Source: Rhodoferax ferrireducens
Lineage (GTDB): Bacteria > Pseudomonadota > Gammaproteobacteria > Burkholderiales > Burkholderiaceae_C
NCBI GenBank assembly: GCA_002083775.1
Contig: MTEI01000003.1
Span: 1 to 64,000, forward strand
Direction: 5' to 3'
Length of the DNA stretch: 64,000 bases
The notes below the pieces were generated by a model, which ran no database searches, was not told the origin of the DNA, and worked only from the letters and a program-made list of their open reading frames with translations. The position numbers were made by a program, and so were the translations under genes. Every line of letters starts with the position of its first letter. Position 1 is the stretch's first letter. This document shows positions 33,258 to 43,079 of the stretch, piece after piece.

Positions 33258-34085
33258 CTAAAGCTTCTCGGTCTCGCCGGTCTTGGGTTGCCATTTCATC
33301 AGCCGGTGCTCGATGCGGCCCACCAGGCTGTCCAGTGCCAAGGCAAACACGGTCAGCACCACAATGCCGGCCATCACCGTGTTGATATCAAAGCTGCCCT
33401 CGGCCTGCAAGATCAGGTAACCCACGCCGGCGCTTGACCCCAGGTACTCCCCCACCACCGCGCCGACAAACGCCAGACCCACGCTGGTGTGCAGGCTGCT
33501 GAACACCCAGCTGGTGGCGCTGGGCAGGTACACGTGGCGCAGCAGCTGGCGCTGGTCCGCCCCCAGCATGCGCGCGTTGGCCAGCACCACATGGCTGACC
33601 TCTTTCACGCCCTGGTAGACGTTGAAAAAGACGATGAAAAACACCAGCGTCACACCCAAAGCCACCTTGGAGCCCATGCCCAGACCGAACCAGACCGAGA
33701 AGATGGGCGCCAGAATGATGCGCGGCATGGCGTTCATGGCCTTGATGTAGGGCTCCAGAATAGCGGACGCCATCGGTGCCAGCGCCAGCCACAGCCCACC
33801 GGCCAGGCCCAGCCCGGAGCCAATGGCAAAGGCCATCAGCGTCTCGGCCAGGGTGATGCCCAGATGCTGATAAATGTCTGCATCGGTCACAAACCAGGCC
33901 CAGATGCGCTCACCCATCTTCAGCGGCTCGCCAAAGAAAAACGCCGCCTGGCGGTCGTTGTCAAACATCATTGGCGGGATCAGCCCGGGCACTGTCATCA
34001 CATGCCAGAACACAAACAGCCCCACCAGCAGGCTGAGCTGCCAGAGCCACAAGTTACCGCTGCGCGGTTTTACAAATTTCCACAT
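33258..34085 (-). CDS. ABC transporter permease (nitrate/taurine type)
   Basis: 275 residues, six-helix inner-membrane permease of the SsuC/TauC/NrtB class. The EAA loop is present (EPYIKAMNAMPRIILAPIFSVWFG). The start ATG 34085 follows the ATPase stop by four bases; the longer reading runs into that gene. Together with the ATPase and binding protein upstream it forms a complete importer. Substrate not identifiable; related systems carry sulfonates, nitrate, pyrimidine precursors or aromatics. Confidence 0.92.
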   Translation of the reverse strand: MWKFVKPRSGNLWLWQLSLLVGLFVFWHVMTVPGLIPPMMFDNDRQAAFFFGEPLKMGERIWAWFVTDADIYQHLGITLAETLMAFAIGSGLGLAGGLWLALAPMASAILEPYIKAMNAMPRIILAPIFSVWFGLGMGSKVALGVTLVFFIVFFNVYQGVKEVSHVVLANARMLGADQRQLLRHVYLPSATSWVFSSLHTSVGLAFVGAVVGEYLGSSAGVGYLILQAEGSFDINTVMAGIVVLTVFALALDSLVGRIEHRLMKWQPKTGETEKL

Positions 34086-34089
34086 GGGG

Positions 34090-34899
34090 TCAAGCCGCCT
34101 GCAATTGTTGTTGGTAGCCTTTGAGCACTTCTTCGCGCAACACGCTCCAGATGGCCTTGTGCAGCGCAATGAAGCGCGGCGTCATCTTGACCTCGGCCAC
34201 GTCGCGCGGGCGCTCGATGTCGATGACAAAGTCGCCAATTGGGTGGCTGCCCGGCCCGGCACTGAGCACCACCACGCGGTCGCTCATGGCAATGGCTTCG
34301 TCCAGATCATGGGTGATGAACAGCACGGCCTTCTTTTTGGCCTGCCACAGCGCCAGCAGCTCGTTTTCCATGAGCTGGCGGGTCTGGATGTCCAGGGCGG
34401 AGAACGGCTCGTCCATCAGGATGATGTCGGGGTCCAGCACCAGCGTTTGCGCCAGGCTCACACGTTTGCGCATGCCGCCACTCATCTGGTGCGGAAAGCG
34501 GTCGCCAAAACCGCCCAGCCCCACGCGGCGCAGCCATTCCTCAGCCTGGGTGCGGGCCTGTGCCAGCGGCACACCATGAAACTCCAACCCAGCCATCACA
34601 TTGGCCAGCGCGGTGCGCCAGGGCATCAGGCTCTCGGCCTGAAACATGTAACCGGCGCGTTTATTGATGCCTTTCAGGGGCTCGCCAAATACGGTCACGC
34701 TGCCGGTGCTGGGCGTGAGCAGCCCGGCACCCACGTTGAGCAGCGTGCTTTTGCCGCAGCCGGTGGGGCCAACCACGCTGACAAACTCGCCCGCGCCCAC
34801 CGTCAACGTCACGTCTTTGACGGCGGTGTAGCGCTGGCCGGGGTTATGTTTGTCGGTAAACGTGCAGGCGACGTCCTGCAGCGTGAGGGCTGCCGTCAT
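34090..34899 (-). CDS. ABC transporter ATP-binding protein (nitrate/taurine type)
   Basis: 269 residues. Walker A GPTGCGKST, Q-loop, signature SGGMRKRVSLAQ, Walker B DIILMDEPFSALD and switch-region FITHDLDEAIAM are all intact. It energises import through the adjacent permease. The start lies one base after the stop of the binding-protein gene, so the three genes are one operon transcribed from 35.9 kb leftwards. Confidence 0.94.
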   Translation of the reverse strand: MTAALTLQDVACTFTDKHNPGQRYTAVKDVTLTVGAGEFVSVVGPTGCGKSTLLNVGAGLLTPSTGSVTVFGEPLKGINKRAGYMFQAESLMPWRTALANVMAGLEFHGVPLAQARTQAEEWLRRVGLGGFGDRFPHQMSGGMRKRVSLAQTLVLDPDIILMDEPFSALDIQTRQLMENELLALWQAKKKAVLFITHDLDEAIAMSDRVVVLSAGPGSHPIGDFVIDIERPRDVAEVKMTPRFIALHKAIWSVLREEVLKGYQQQLQAA

Positions 34900-34900
34900 G

Positions 34901-35926
34901 TCAACCTTTGGGGTATTTGGCGTTGGCCTTCTTGACGAACTCGTTGGTATAGACGGCGTTCAGGTCGAGCTTGGCGGCAGCCAGTTTGGCGTCCACGCTG
35001 GCCAGCGCCCGGAAAGCGGTGTCGGCGCCGCGGGGTGGAATCATGCCATCGGGCGAGAGCGCCTTTTTGGCCGCCAGGAAGGCATCGATGTACACCGCGC
35101 GGTCACCCAGCAGGAAGCCTTCCGGCACGGCCTTGATGATCTCTGCGGCACCGGCGCCCTGAATCCACTTGTTGGCGCGCACCATGGCGTTGGTCAGCGC
35201 CTGGGTGGTAGCGGGGTTTTTGTCAATGAAGGTTTGCGGCGCGTACAGGCAACCGGCGGGCATGGGGCCGCCAAACACTTTTTCGGATTCGGTCACCATG
35301 CGGGTGTCTGACACGACTTGCAGGTCGCCCGAGCGCATCAGCAGGGTGATCACCGGGTCGAGGTTGCTCATAGCGTCAATCTGGCCGCTGCGCATGGCCG
35401 CCACCGCGCCGCTGCCAGTGCCCACGCCAATCACGCTGACATCACTGGGCTTGAGCCCCGCCTTGGCCAGCACAAAGTTCAGCATCACGTTGGTGGAGCT
35501 GCCGGGTGCCGATACACCCACCTTTTTGCCTTTGAGGTCGGCCACGGTCTTGAAGTTGGGCATGGTTTTGGGGTTGATGCCCAGCACGATCTGCGGCGCA
35601 GCACCCTGCAATACAAAGGCGCGCATCATCTGCCCCTTGAACTGCATGTTGATGGTGTGCTCAAACGCGCCCGAGACCACATCGGCACTGCCGCCCACCA
35701 CCGCCTGCAGCGCCTTGGCACCGCCCGCAAAGTCGACGATGGTCACATCCAGCCCCTCGGCCTTGAAGTAGCCCAGCTGCTCGGCGATGGTCAACGGCAG
35801 GTAATACAGCAGGTTTTTGCCGCCCACGGCCAGGGTGACCTTGGCTTTTTCAAGCGTCTGGGCAGAAGTCCACAGGGGCAGGGTGGCAGCAGCAAGGCCG
35901 CTGGCCAACAGATGGCGTCTCAACAT
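34901..35926 (-). CDS. ABC transporter substrate-binding protein (NMT1/SsuA-like)
   Basis: 341 residues. The signal peptide LRRHLLASGLAAATLPLWTSAQ has a Tat-like twin Arg but would also work with Sec. The mature part follows the NMT1 pattern: KNLLYYLPLTIAEQLGYFKAEGL, then LKGKKVGVSAPGS and QIDAMSNLDP. It delivers substrate to the permease/ATPase pair downstream. The nature of the ligand is unknown. An MFS carrier gene ends 50 bases upstream on the same strand and may share the transcript. Confidence 0.92.
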   Translation of the reverse strand: MLRRHLLASGLAAATLPLWTSAQTLEKAKVTLAVGGKNLLYYLPLTIAEQLGYFKAEGLDVTIVDFAGGAKALQAVVGGSADVVSGAFEHTINMQFKGQMMRAFVLQGAAPQIVLGINPKTMPNFKTVADLKGKKVGVSAPGSSTNVMLNFVLAKAGLKPSDVSVIGVGTGSGAVAAMRSGQIDAMSNLDPVITLLMRSGDLQVVSDTRMVTESEKVFGGPMPAGCLYAPQTFIDKNPATTQALTNAMVRANKWIQGAGAAEIIKAVPEGFLLGDRAVYIDAFLAAKKALSPDGMIPPRGADTAFRALASVDAKLAAAKLDLNAVYTNEFVKKANAKYPKG

Positions 35927-35976
35927 GGCGAATCTCCAAAGTTATAAAAATCAGACGGTGTCAGCAAGCCGTCAGC

Positions 35977-37146
35977 CTAAATCATACCCTTGCGAATCGG
36001 CTGTTTCGCCAGCCACAGAATGGCCGCGCCAGTTGCCACCACCGGAAGCAGCGAGCCCAGGTTGAGCAGCTGCCAGCCCTGCGTGGTGACCAGCACGCCC
36101 GAGGCAAACGAGCTGACCGCGGTGGTGGCAAACACAAAGAAGTTCAGCGCGCCCTGCGCCCGGTCTTTCTCAGCCGCGGTGTAGGTTTGTAATGACAGCG
36201 TGGTGCTGCCGGTAAAGAGAAAGTTCCAGCCCACGCCCAGCAGAAACAGCGCCAGCAGAAACTGGTGCAGGTCCACACCCGACAGCGCCACCGCAATACA
36301 CGCCAGATTGAGCATCACGCCGATGCCCATGATCGGCAGCACACCAAAGCGCTTGATCAGGTGCCCGGTGAAAAAGCCCGGTGCAAACATGCCAATCACA
36401 TGCCACTCCAGCACCAGTGCGGCGTCGCTGAACGCCAAGTTGCACTGCTGCATGGCCAGTGGCGTGGCGGCCATCAGCAGATTCATCACGCCAAAACCCA
36501 ACGCCCCGGTCACTGCCGCCACGATGAAAGTGGGCTGGCGCATGATCTCTGCCAGGGGGCGACCAACGCCTGCCGCCTGTTTGGCCAGCAGCGGCGGAAA
36601 GGTGATCAGCGCCAGCACGGCCATCGACAGCAGCGCCACTCCGGCCAGCGCCAGATACGCACCCATGAAAGGTACGGCGGTGAGCGTGCGCGTTTGCGCC
36701 GCCAGATTCGGGCCCGCCACCGCGCCGATCAAGCCGCCTGCCATCACCAGCGACACCGCTTTCTCCCGAAAAGCGCTGCCAGCCAGCTCGGCCGCGGCAA
36801 AGCGGTACAGGTTGCCATTGGCGTTGTAGTAACCCGCCACCAGCGTGGCCGCGCAAAGCAGCCAGAAGTTGTGGCTGGCCGCGGCAAAGGCGCACAGCAG
36901 CGCGCTGGCCAGCGCGACAGCCAGGCCGATCTGGAACGAGGTTTTGCGGCCAAAACGCGCCTGTGTTTTGGCCACCAGCCCGGTTGAAAACGCGCCGCCC
37001 ACCACGTAGCCCATCACCGGCAGCGTGGCCATCCAGCCCAGCGGCGCCAAGCTGAAGCCCACCAGCCCGTTGATGGCGATGAAGGTCACGTTGTTGGTCA
37101 GGAACAGGCCCTGGCAGATGGCCAGCAGCCAGAGGTTTCGGTTCAT
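35977..37146 (-). CDS. MFS transporter
   Basis: 389 residues, 12 predicted helices. Loop 2-3 carries the MFS signature in the form AKTQARFGRKTSF. The start is ATG 37146 (MNRNLWLLAICQGLFLTNN); the longer reading uses TTG and adds only polar residues. The substrate is unknown. It precedes an ABC importer operon with a 50-base gap and no evident terminator between them. Confidence 0.9.
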   Translation of the reverse strand: MNRNLWLLAICQGLFLTNNVTFIAINGLVGFSLAPLGWMATLPVMGYVVGGAFSTGLVAKTQARFGRKTSFQIGLAVALASALLCAFAAASHNFWLLCAATLVAGYYNANGNLYRFAAAELAGSAFREKAVSLVMAGGLIGAVAGPNLAAQTRTLTAVPFMGAYLALAGVALLSMAVLALITFPPLLAKQAAGVGRPLAEIMRQPTFIVAAVTGALGFGVMNLLMAATPLAMQQCNLAFSDAALVLEWHVIGMFAPGFFTGHLIKRFGVLPIMGIGVMLNLACIAVALSGVDLHQFLLALFLLGVGWNFLFTGSTTLSLQTYTAAEKDRAQGALNFFVFATTAVSSFASGVLVTTQGWQLLNLGSLLPVVATGAAILWLAKQPIRKGMI

Positions 37147-37223
37147 GGGAGGCGGCTGAAAGCGCAAAGATGGATGAGGCGAGCATTGTCACCAGCCCGG
37201 ATCTTGATCGCAAGTTTAGGGCT

Positions 37224-37268
37224 ATTTTGGCCTCTAGCCCTTATACATAAAAGGCAGGTAGCTATCAA
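37224..37268. repeat. CTAG intergenic palindrome, copy 7
   Basis: TTTTGGCCTCTAGCCCTTAT followed by AAAAGGCAGGTAGCTATC; the first arm is perfect and the second partly decayed. Confidence 0.75.
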
Positions 37269-37310
37269 AAACATTTTTCCGGCTGAAGTCCATGCTGGCT
37301 GGCCCAGTCT

Positions 37311-37814
37311 TCAGCGTGTCAGCGCTAGGATGGTCGGGCGGTGTTGTGGATACGCGGCCAGCAGCGCCATGCGGTCGGCCATTTCAAAGTCCGCAAAATC
37401 AAACCCGGGCGCCACCGTGCAGCCCACCAGCGAAAACGCACCACCCGCAGCCACGCGCGAGGCAAACCAGGTGTTGGCTGGCACCAGATGCTGAAACACC
37501 TCGCCCTGCGCCATGTCCGGCCCGAGCCGGGTGCAGCGCAGGTGACCGTTGTCCGCCAGCTCCAGCACCTCCAGCGCCTGGCCTGCGTAAAAGTGCCACA
37601 TCTCATCAGAGCGGATGTGGTGAAACGCCGAGAAGTTGCCCCGCTCCAGCAAGAAGTAGATGCCGGTGCTGGCGCTTCTGGGCACCTGCAGGTCATCTGC
37701 TGCCCGGGCCACCGTCACCGTTTGCGGGCTGCGGTAGGTTTCCCGGTAAAAACCGCCTTCCGGGTGCGGCAGCAACTGCAGGGTCTGGATATAGGTTTGA
37801 GCGGTTTTGGTCAT
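37311..37814 (-). CDS. Cupin DUF985 family protein
   Basis: 167 residues. The DUF985 cupin pattern is clear: LLPHPEGGFYRETYRS, STGIYFLLERGNFSAFHHIRSDEMWHFYAG (metal-site His/Glu cluster) and APGFDFADFEMADR at the end. The family is a single-domain beta-barrel; some relatives are thought to be sugar epimerase-like, but no reaction is firmly known. ATG 37814 and ATG 37829 are both possible starts, and neither has a strong ribosome site. It lies 24 bases downstream of an LLM-class oxidoreductase gene. Confidence 0.88.
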   Translation of the reverse strand: MTKTAQTYIQTLQLLPHPEGGFYRETYRSPQTVTVARAADDLQVPRSASTGIYFLLERGNFSAFHHIRSDEMWHFYAGQALEVLELADNGHLRCTRLGPDMAQGEVFQHLVPANTWFASRVAAGGAFSLVGCTVAPGFDFADFEMADRMALLAAYPQHRPTILALTR

Positions 37815-37838
37815 GGCAAGGGCATACAACGGGCCGGG

Positions 37839-38855
37839 TCAGGCAGGCATGGGTTCAGCGGCGCAGGCGGCTGCCGCAATGTCCAGCGAACGCAGGCGCA
37901 GTGCGGGGTCAAACACATCACACACCAGCATCAGCTCATCAGCCCCGGTGGCTTGCGTCAAGGCGGCCAGACCTGCGCGCACCCTGTCTGGCCCGCCAAC
38001 CACCGCTGCAGCTAAAAAGTCGCCAATGGCGGCGCGCTCCTGCGGATGCAGCGCGGCCATGAACCTGGCCAGTGGTGGCTTCAGCCGCTGGCGGTCGCCC
38101 GTCAAGATGCCCAGAATACGTTGGTAGGTGCTGCTGGCCAAAAACTCGGCTTCGTCATCACTGGGGGCGGCGATCAGTGGCACGCCGACGATCACATAGG
38201 GCTGGCTCAGCGTTTCGGATGGCCTGAAAAGCGTGCGATACAGGTCCAGCGCCTGGTGCAGCAGCCGTGGCGCAAAGTGCGCGGCAAACGCATACGGCAG
38301 CCCCCGCTCGGCGGCCAGTTGGGCTGAAAACAGGCTGGAGCCCAGCAGCCAGATCGGCACGTTGGTGCCCGCGCCGGGCATGGCCACGATGCCCTGGCCG
38401 GGTTGCACCGGGCCCAGCAAACGCTGCAGTTCGGCCACATCACGCGGAAAGTCCTGCTCGGTCTCGGCGCGATCACGCCGCAGCGCGCGCATGGTGGCCC
38501 GGTCGGTGCCGGGGGCACGCCCCAGGCCCAGGTCAATGCGCCCCGGATACAACTCGGCCAGCGTGCCAAAAGCCTCGGCCACCACCAGCGGCGCATGGTT
38601 GGGCAGCATGATGCCGCCAGACCCCACGCGCATGCGCTGCGTGCCACCCGCAATATGCCCCACCAGCACGGCGGTGGCCGAGCTGGCAATGCCGGCCATG
38701 TTGTGGTGTTCGGCCAGCCAGTAGCGGGTGAAGCCAAGCGACTCGGCATGCTGCGCCGTTTGCAGCGCAATCGCCAGCGCCTGCGCCACCGTGCCGCCTT
38801 CGCGTACAAAGACCAGGTCGAGCATGGAGAGTTGGGGGGTGAGGTGGGTGGTCAT
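37839..38855 (-). CDS. LLM class (luciferase-like) flavin oxidoreductase
   Basis: 338 residues, TIM-barrel flavin-dependent monooxygenase of the MsnO8/LuxA-like group. Seen: [18 protein letters not shown], the [15 protein letters not shown] segment, [21 protein letters not shown] (split at the flavin site) and [14 protein letters not shown]. These enzymes use reduced FMN supplied by a partner reductase; the substrate cannot be told. ATG 38855 ([10 protein letters not shown]) fits the family start; the longer reading would add ~69 unrelated residues. Confidence 0.9.
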   Translation of the reverse strand: MTTHLTPQLSMLDLVFVREGGTVAQALAIALQTAQHAESLGFTRYWLAEHHNMAGIASSATAVLVGHIAGGTQRMRVGSGGIMLPNHAPLVVAEAFGTLAELYPGRIDLGLGRAPGTDRATMRALRRDRAETEQDFPRDVAELQRLLGPVQPGQGIVAMPGAGTNVPIWLLGSSLFSAQLAAERGLPYAFAAHFAPRLLHQALDLYRTLFRPSETLSQPYVIVGVPLIAAPSDDEAEFLASSTYQRILGILTGDRQRLKPPLARFMAALHPQERAAIGDFLAAAVVGGPDRVRAGLAALTQATGADELMLVCDVFDPALRLRSLDIAAAACAAEPMPA

Positions 38856-39124
38856 GAAGATGCAAGCCTGGGCAGACGGTGAAAGAGCAGGCATCATTTT
38901 GACGGGTTTGGGGCTCGCATTCATCCGGCTGTTTTGCCGTGCTGGTGCCTTCAGATGGTGAACGTGATCATGAAACCCCGTTTTGATGAGGATGATTCGA
39001 GGACGGGCGTTAGGTCGTTTTCGGGATGTGTGGCTGACATGTATCAACCCATGTCGTTGCACGACGCTTGAGGGACAATCTCACATCACGGAAACAAGAC
39101 CCCCTTTAACCGGAGAAAAATGCG

Positions 39125-39880
39125 TTGGACGACTTGAGTTTGCTTGCCAGTCTGCATCTTGACGGAGACCGCCAGGGGCCAGGTGGCGATGCCCAAACAC
39201 GCAGAGCCATCGAGCTGTCTGGCCTGAGCCACAACCCGTCGCTGAAGATCGCCGACATCGGGTGTGGCACCGGTGCCTCGACGCTCGTGCTTGCCAAGGC
39301 CTTGGGTGCCCAGATCACGGCCATTGATTTCTTGCCGTCGTTTCTTGAGCGCTTGCAGGCGCGTGCAACTGCGCTTGGGCTGGCCGAGTTGATCAGGACC
39401 GAGTTGGCATCGATGGAGACCTTGTCGTTCCCGGACGCATCTTTGGATGCCATCTGGTCAGAGGGTGCCATTTACAACATCGGTTTCGAACGTGGCGTGA
39501 AAACATGGCGGCGCTTCCTCAAGCCCGCAGGCATCCTGGCGGTGTCAGAACTGACATGGCTGACCGACGCTCGCCCCGACGCGCTGGAAGCCCATTGGAT
39601 GGCACAGTATCCGGAGGTTGCCACTGCATCTGCGAAGCTGGCCATCCTTGAGAAAAATGGCTACACCCCGCTGGGCTATTTTGTCCTGCCCGAACACTGC
39701 TGGCTGCAAGCCTACTACCGCCCTTTGCAACAGCGCTTTGCCACCTTTTTGCAGACGCACGGGTCAACCGAGGCAGCCAAAGCCATCGTTGCAGAGGAAG
39801 AGCTGGAAATCGCCTTGTACGAGCGGTACCGCGCTTTTGTGAGTTACGGCTATTACATCGCCCAAAAAACCCGACGATGA
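39125..39880 (+). CDS. Class I SAM-dependent methyltransferase
   Basis: 251 residues. Motif I is IADIGCGTGASTL (~42-54), and a second SAM contact follows at ITAIDFLPSF. Family unknown substrate; RQGPGGDAQTRRA at the N-terminus is typical of a group of small-molecule methyltransferases. The start is TTG 39125 with GGAG about ten bases upstream. An ATG five bases earlier is in another frame and stops after five codons, so it is not the start. Confidence 0.85.
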   Translation: MDDLSLLASLHLDGDRQGPGGDAQTRRAIELSGLSHNPSLKIADIGCGTGASTLVLAKALGAQITAIDFLPSFLERLQARATALGLAELIRTELASMETLSFPDASLDAIWSEGAIYNIGFERGVKTWRRFLKPAGILAVSELTWLTDARPDALEAHWMAQYPEVATASAKLAILEKNGYTPLGYFVLPEHCWLQAYYRPLQQRFATFLQTHGSTEAAKAIVAEEELEIALYERYRAFVSYGYYIAQKTRR

Positions 39881-40009
39881 CTGGTTTTGTTCGCGCTGCG
39901 GCCAGAGAAAAAGCGGGACTAGAAAAAGTGGTAAGGGCGTTTCGTACTACTCTTGGCCTACCTTTTTGAACGACAAACACTGTAAGTGTTTGTCGATATT
40001 GAAGAAAAA

Positions 40010-40085
40010 TGGTGGAGAGGATGAGGATCGAACTCACGACCTCTACATTGCGAACGTAGCGCTCTCCCAACTGAGCTACCCCCCC
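40010..40085 (-). tRNA. tRNA-Ala (anticodon CGC)
   Basis: 76-base cloverleaf including encoded CCA. The acceptor stem is seven G's paired with CCTCTCC, giving the G3-U70 pair that identifies tRNA-Ala. The anticodon loop is TTCGCAA on a CTACG/TGTAG stem, and the T loop is TTCGATC. It lies in the 417-base gap between the methyltransferase and ubiU; the rest of the gap shows only a CACTTACAGTG-type hairpin near 39970-39995 and possible ubiU promoter sequence. Confidence 0.96.
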
Positions 40086-40297
40086 ACGAAGGTCGCAGTC
40101 TAGCAACATTGGCCAAAATTTCAAGCACTGCACTGCACCTGCCAGAGCGCAACTGCGGCAGCTCCCCGACACCAGCCGGGGCCGATCCTGGCCTTTTTGA
40201 AACTTGGTTGACCTACATCATTGGCCGGGCGGCGGCGCGTGGTTACCCTCCGCCGTTCGTCTTCAGCAGCGCTGCCTCCAGCGCACCACACCAGCCT

Positions 40298-41356
40298 ATG
40301 AATGCCGCTATTGACCCTTCTTTGACTGCTGCGCCCGGCGGGCCAGCTACCGCGCCCATGGAGTTGGTGTGCCCGGCTGGCAGCCTGCCAGCACTCAAAG
40401 CCGCCGTGGACAACGGTGCCGACTGCGTTTACCTGGGTTTTCGCGATGCCACCAACGCCCGCAACTTCGCTGGGCTGAATTTTGACGCCGCCGCCATTGC
40501 CACCGGCATCCGTTACGCGCATGACCGTGGCCGCAAGGTGTTTGTGGCACTCAATACCTACCCGCAAGCCGCCAAAACCGATGTCTGGCAAGGTGCCGTC
40601 GACAAGGCTGCCGACAGCGGTGTGGACGCGGTCATCCTCGCTGACCCCGGCTTGATGGCCTACGCCGTCAAACATCAGCCGCAGCTGCGGCTGCATCTGT
40701 CGGTGCAGGGCTCGGCAACCAATTACGAGGCGCTGGACTTTTATTACCAGCACTTTGGCATCTCGCGCGCGGTGCTGCCGCGGGTGCTGTCCATGGTGCA
40801 GGTGGAGCAACTCATGGAAAAGACGCCGATCGAGATCGAGGTGTTTGGCTTTGGCAGCCTGTGTGTGATGGTGGAAGGGCGTTGTGCCTTGTCCAGCTAT
40901 GTCACCGGCGAGGCCCCCAACAGCAATGGCGTGTGTTCGCCACCTAAGGCAGTGCGCTGGGTCGAAACCCCGCAGGGCCGCGAATCGCGCCTGAACGGCG
41001 TGCTGATTGACCGCTACGCCCCCGGCGAAAACGCCGGTTACCCCACGCTGTGCAAGGGCCGTTTTGATGTGGAAGATGACCACAATTACTACGCCATCGA
41101 AGAGCCAACGAGCCTGAACACGCTGAGTTTGCTGCCGCAGTTGATGACGATGGGCGTGCGCGCCATCAAGATCGAAGGCCGCCAGCGCAGCCCGGCTTAT
41201 GTGGCGCAGGTCACCAAAGTCTGGCGGCAAGCCATCGACAGTTGCCGCGACAACCCGCACCGCTACACCGCCAAACCGGCCTGGGTCAGTGACCTGGACA
41301 AGGTCGCCGAAGGCCAGCAACACACGCTGGGCGCGTACCACCGCCCGTGGAAATGA
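40298..41356 (+). CDS. ubiU: Oxygen-independent ubiquinone hydroxylation protein UbiU
   Basis: 352 residues, U32-peptidase-like Fe-S protein. [22 protein letters not shown] matches UbiU in two blocks, and the [4Fe-4S] cysteines keep the family spacing: C-x6-C (LCVMVEGRC), then 16 residues to the next Cys (GVCSPP), and TLCKGRF further on. With UbiV it performs O2-independent hydroxylation in ubiquinone synthesis. ATG 40298 and ATG 40358 (MELVCPAG, the E. coli-like start) are both possible. It is followed by ubiV and ubiT, then ubiX and ubiD. Confidence 0.93.
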   Translation: MNAAIDPSLTAAPGGPATAPMELVCPAGSLPALKAAVDNGADCVYLGFRDATNARNFAGLNFDAAAIATGIRYAHDRGRKVFVALNTYPQAAKTDVWQGAVDKAADSGVDAVILADPGLMAYAVKHQPQLRLHLSVQGSATNYEALDFYYQHFGISRAVLPRVLSMVQVEQLMEKTPIEIEVFGFGSLCVMVEGRCALSSYVTGEAPNSNGVCSPPKAVRWVETPQGRESRLNGVLIDRYAPGENAGYPTLCKGRFDVEDDHNYYAIEEPTSLNTLSLLPQLMTMGVRAIKIEGRQRSPAYVAQVTKVWRQAIDSCRDNPHRYTAKPAWVSDLDKVAEGQQHTLGAYHRPWK

Positions 41357-41405
41357 CGCACCACGCCAGGCCAATGAAGATTCAACAGCGCGCACATCAA
41401 CCGGC

Positions 41406-41474
41406 TGTCATTGCGGACTTGATCCGCAATCCATGCCTTTGGATTCATGGATTGCGGGTCGCGCCTGCAATGCC
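41406..41474. repeat. GGATTGCGG-type repeat hairpin, copy A
   Basis: TTGCGGACTTGATCCGCAAT and ATGGATTGCGGGTCGCG make nested hairpins between ubiU and ubiV. A related copy lies between ubiT and ubiX. Similar GTCATTGCGG elements are widespread in proteobacterial intergenic DNA. Confidence 0.75.
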
Positions 41475-41498
41475 ACATCAAAAAGATCAGTCGTCACT

Positions 41499-42404
41499 AT
41501 GAAGCTCTCTCTAGGTCCCCTTCTTTACTACTGGCCGCGCGAGCAGGTGTTGGCGTTTTATGAATCGGTCGCCAGCAGTGCGGTCGACATCGTTTATCTG
41601 GGTGAAGCCGTGTGCTCGCGGCGTCACGAGCTGCGCTTGTCTGACTGGCTGGACATCGCCCGCCAGCTGCGCGATGCGGGCAAAGAGGTGGTGTTATCCA
41701 CCCAGGTGCTGATCGAATCGGGTGCGGACGTGACGGTGCTGCACAAGATTGCCGACAATGGTGAATTCATGGTCGAGGCCAATGACATGGGTGCAGTGCG
41801 GTGCGTGGAAAACAAGGTGCCGTTTGTTGGCGGCCCGCACCTGAACATCTACAACCTGCCCACATTGCAATGGATGGCCCCGCTGGGCATGCAGCGCTGG
41901 GTGTTGCCGCTGGAACTGGGGCGTGATGACCTGGCGCTGATCCAGCAAGGCCGCCCGGCGGGCTTGCAGACCGAGGTGTTTGCCTATGGGCGTATGCCGC
42001 TGGCTTTCTCGGCGCGCTGCTTCACCGCTCGCCACGCCAATTTGCCCAAGGACGACTGCCAGTTCAAATGCATGGATTACCCGGACGGCCTGCTGATGCG
42101 CACCCGCGAAAGCGAAGAATTTCTGGTGCTCAACGGCATCCAGACCCAGTCGGCCCGCGTTTACAACCTGTTGCCCGAAGTGGTCGCACTGGCAAAACTG
42201 GGTGTGGACGTGATTCGCATCAGCCCGCAATCTGCCCACACGCTGCGCATCATCGCCCTGTTCAAGGCGGTGATGGCCGGGCAACTGGCCGCCAACGTGG
42301 CCAATGCCGAGCTGCAAACCCTGATGCCCGAGAAAGCCTGCAACGGCTATTGGTACGGCAAACCAGGGATGGAAACCGTTGCCCCCGAGCTGGCCCCCGC
42401 CTGA
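41499..42404 (+). CDS. ubiV: Oxygen-independent ubiquinone hydroxylation protein UbiV
   Basis: 301 residues, U32-type Fe-S protein. The four cluster cysteines fit UbiV exactly: Cys39 (EAVCSRRHE) and the later C-x12-C-x3-C ([15 protein letters not shown], then QFKC). It forms a heterodimer with UbiU for O2-independent ring hydroxylation of ubiquinone precursors. The start ATG 41499 ([13 protein letters not shown]) follows a repeat hairpin; the longer in-frame reading is read-through of that repeat and of the ubiU end. Confidence 0.95.
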   Translation: MKLSLGPLLYYWPREQVLAFYESVASSAVDIVYLGEAVCSRRHELRLSDWLDIARQLRDAGKEVVLSTQVLIESGADVTVLHKIADNGEFMVEANDMGAVRCVENKVPFVGGPHLNIYNLPTLQWMAPLGMQRWVLPLELGRDDLALIQQGRPAGLQTEVFAYGRMPLAFSARCFTARHANLPKDDCQFKCMDYPDGLLMRTRESEEFLVLNGIQTQSARVYNLLPEVVALAKLGVDVIRISPQSAHTLRIIALFKAVMAGQLAANVANAELQTLMPEKACNGYWYGKPGMETVAPELAPA

Positions 42405-42434
42405 CCTCTTTCAGACCTTCCAAGGATTTACCCC

Positions 42435-42929
42435 ATGCAAACCTCGCCTTTTGTTCTGCCCAAACCCGTTGGCAAAGCGCTGGGCCGCCTGCCCGCCCTG
42501 CCGGGTTCGATGCTGTTTGTCACCGGCCTGAACCTGGCGCTGGCGAAACAGCTGGCGCCCGATGTCACCGAGATGCTGCTGGGCAAAAAACTGCGCCTGT
42601 GCGTGCTGGATGCGCAATGGGCGTTTGACTTTGAGTGGAAACACGGTCGCTTTGTGGCCTGCAAAAACCCAGGTGCGGCCGACCTGACCATCAGCGCCAG
42701 CGCCTATGATTTTGTGCTGCTGGCGCGCCGCCAGGAAGACCCCGACACGCTGTTCTTCAGCCGCCGCCTGGCCATGGAAGGTGACACCGAACTGGGTCTG
42801 CTGGTCAAAAACACCATCGACGCGATTGAACTGCCGGTGTTTACCGCCGCGCAACTGCACCCGCGCCACGTGATGGCGCAAGCCCGCGAGCACCTGATGT
42901 CGCGCCTGGCGGCGTTGCGGCCACGCTAA
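42435..42929 (+). CDS. ubiT: SCP2-domain ubiquinone accessory factor UbiT
   Basis: 164 residues with a single SCP2 lipid-binding domain. Seen: LGKKLRLCVLDAQWAFDFEW and the FFSRRLAMEGDTELGLLVKN segment. UbiT binds polyprenyl intermediates in the anaerobic ubiquinone pathway and replaces UbiJ. It starts 30 bases after ubiV in the same direction, as in many proteobacteria, which supports the assignment. Confidence 0.92.
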   Translation: MQTSPFVLPKPVGKALGRLPALPGSMLFVTGLNLALAKQLAPDVTEMLLGKKLRLCVLDAQWAFDFEWKHGRFVACKNPGAADLTISASAYDFVLLARRQEDPDTLFFSRRLAMEGDTELGLLVKNTIDAIELPVFTAAQLHPRHVMAQAREHLMSRLAALRPR

Positions 42930-42950
42930 CTGTCATGGCGAATGCTTGGT

Positions 42951-43032
42951 GGGCATTGCGGACCCGGGAAGCCTGCCCCGGACCCCGACCCGAGGGGGAG
43001 TCATGGATTGCGGGTCGTGGCCCGCAATGACA
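42951..43032. repeat. GGATTGCGG-type repeat hairpin, copy B
   Basis: GCATTGCGGACCCGGG, then TCATGGATTGCGGGTC and GGCCCGCAATGACAG. Related to copy A, in the ubiT-ubiX gap, with a GC-rich insert in the middle. Confidence 0.7.
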
Positions 43033-43079
43033 GCCTTCTTTCATGCCTGGGGTGGCAGGGCTACCCTGAAAGTTAGCGT

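Noticed and set aside
33258..35926. Assigning the ABC importer to taurine, nitrate or thiamine precursor uptake
   Set aside because: No metabolic gene next to it points to a substrate, and the binding protein is only generically NMT1-like.
39120..39137. ATG 39120 as the methyltransferase start
   Set aside because: It is out of frame and terminates after five codons; TTG 39125 gives the family-like N-terminus.
40208..40221. FNR-like site TTGACCTACATCAT upstream of ubiU
   Set aside because: Two mismatches to the consensus and uncertain distance to the true ubiU start; mentioned only as a lead.
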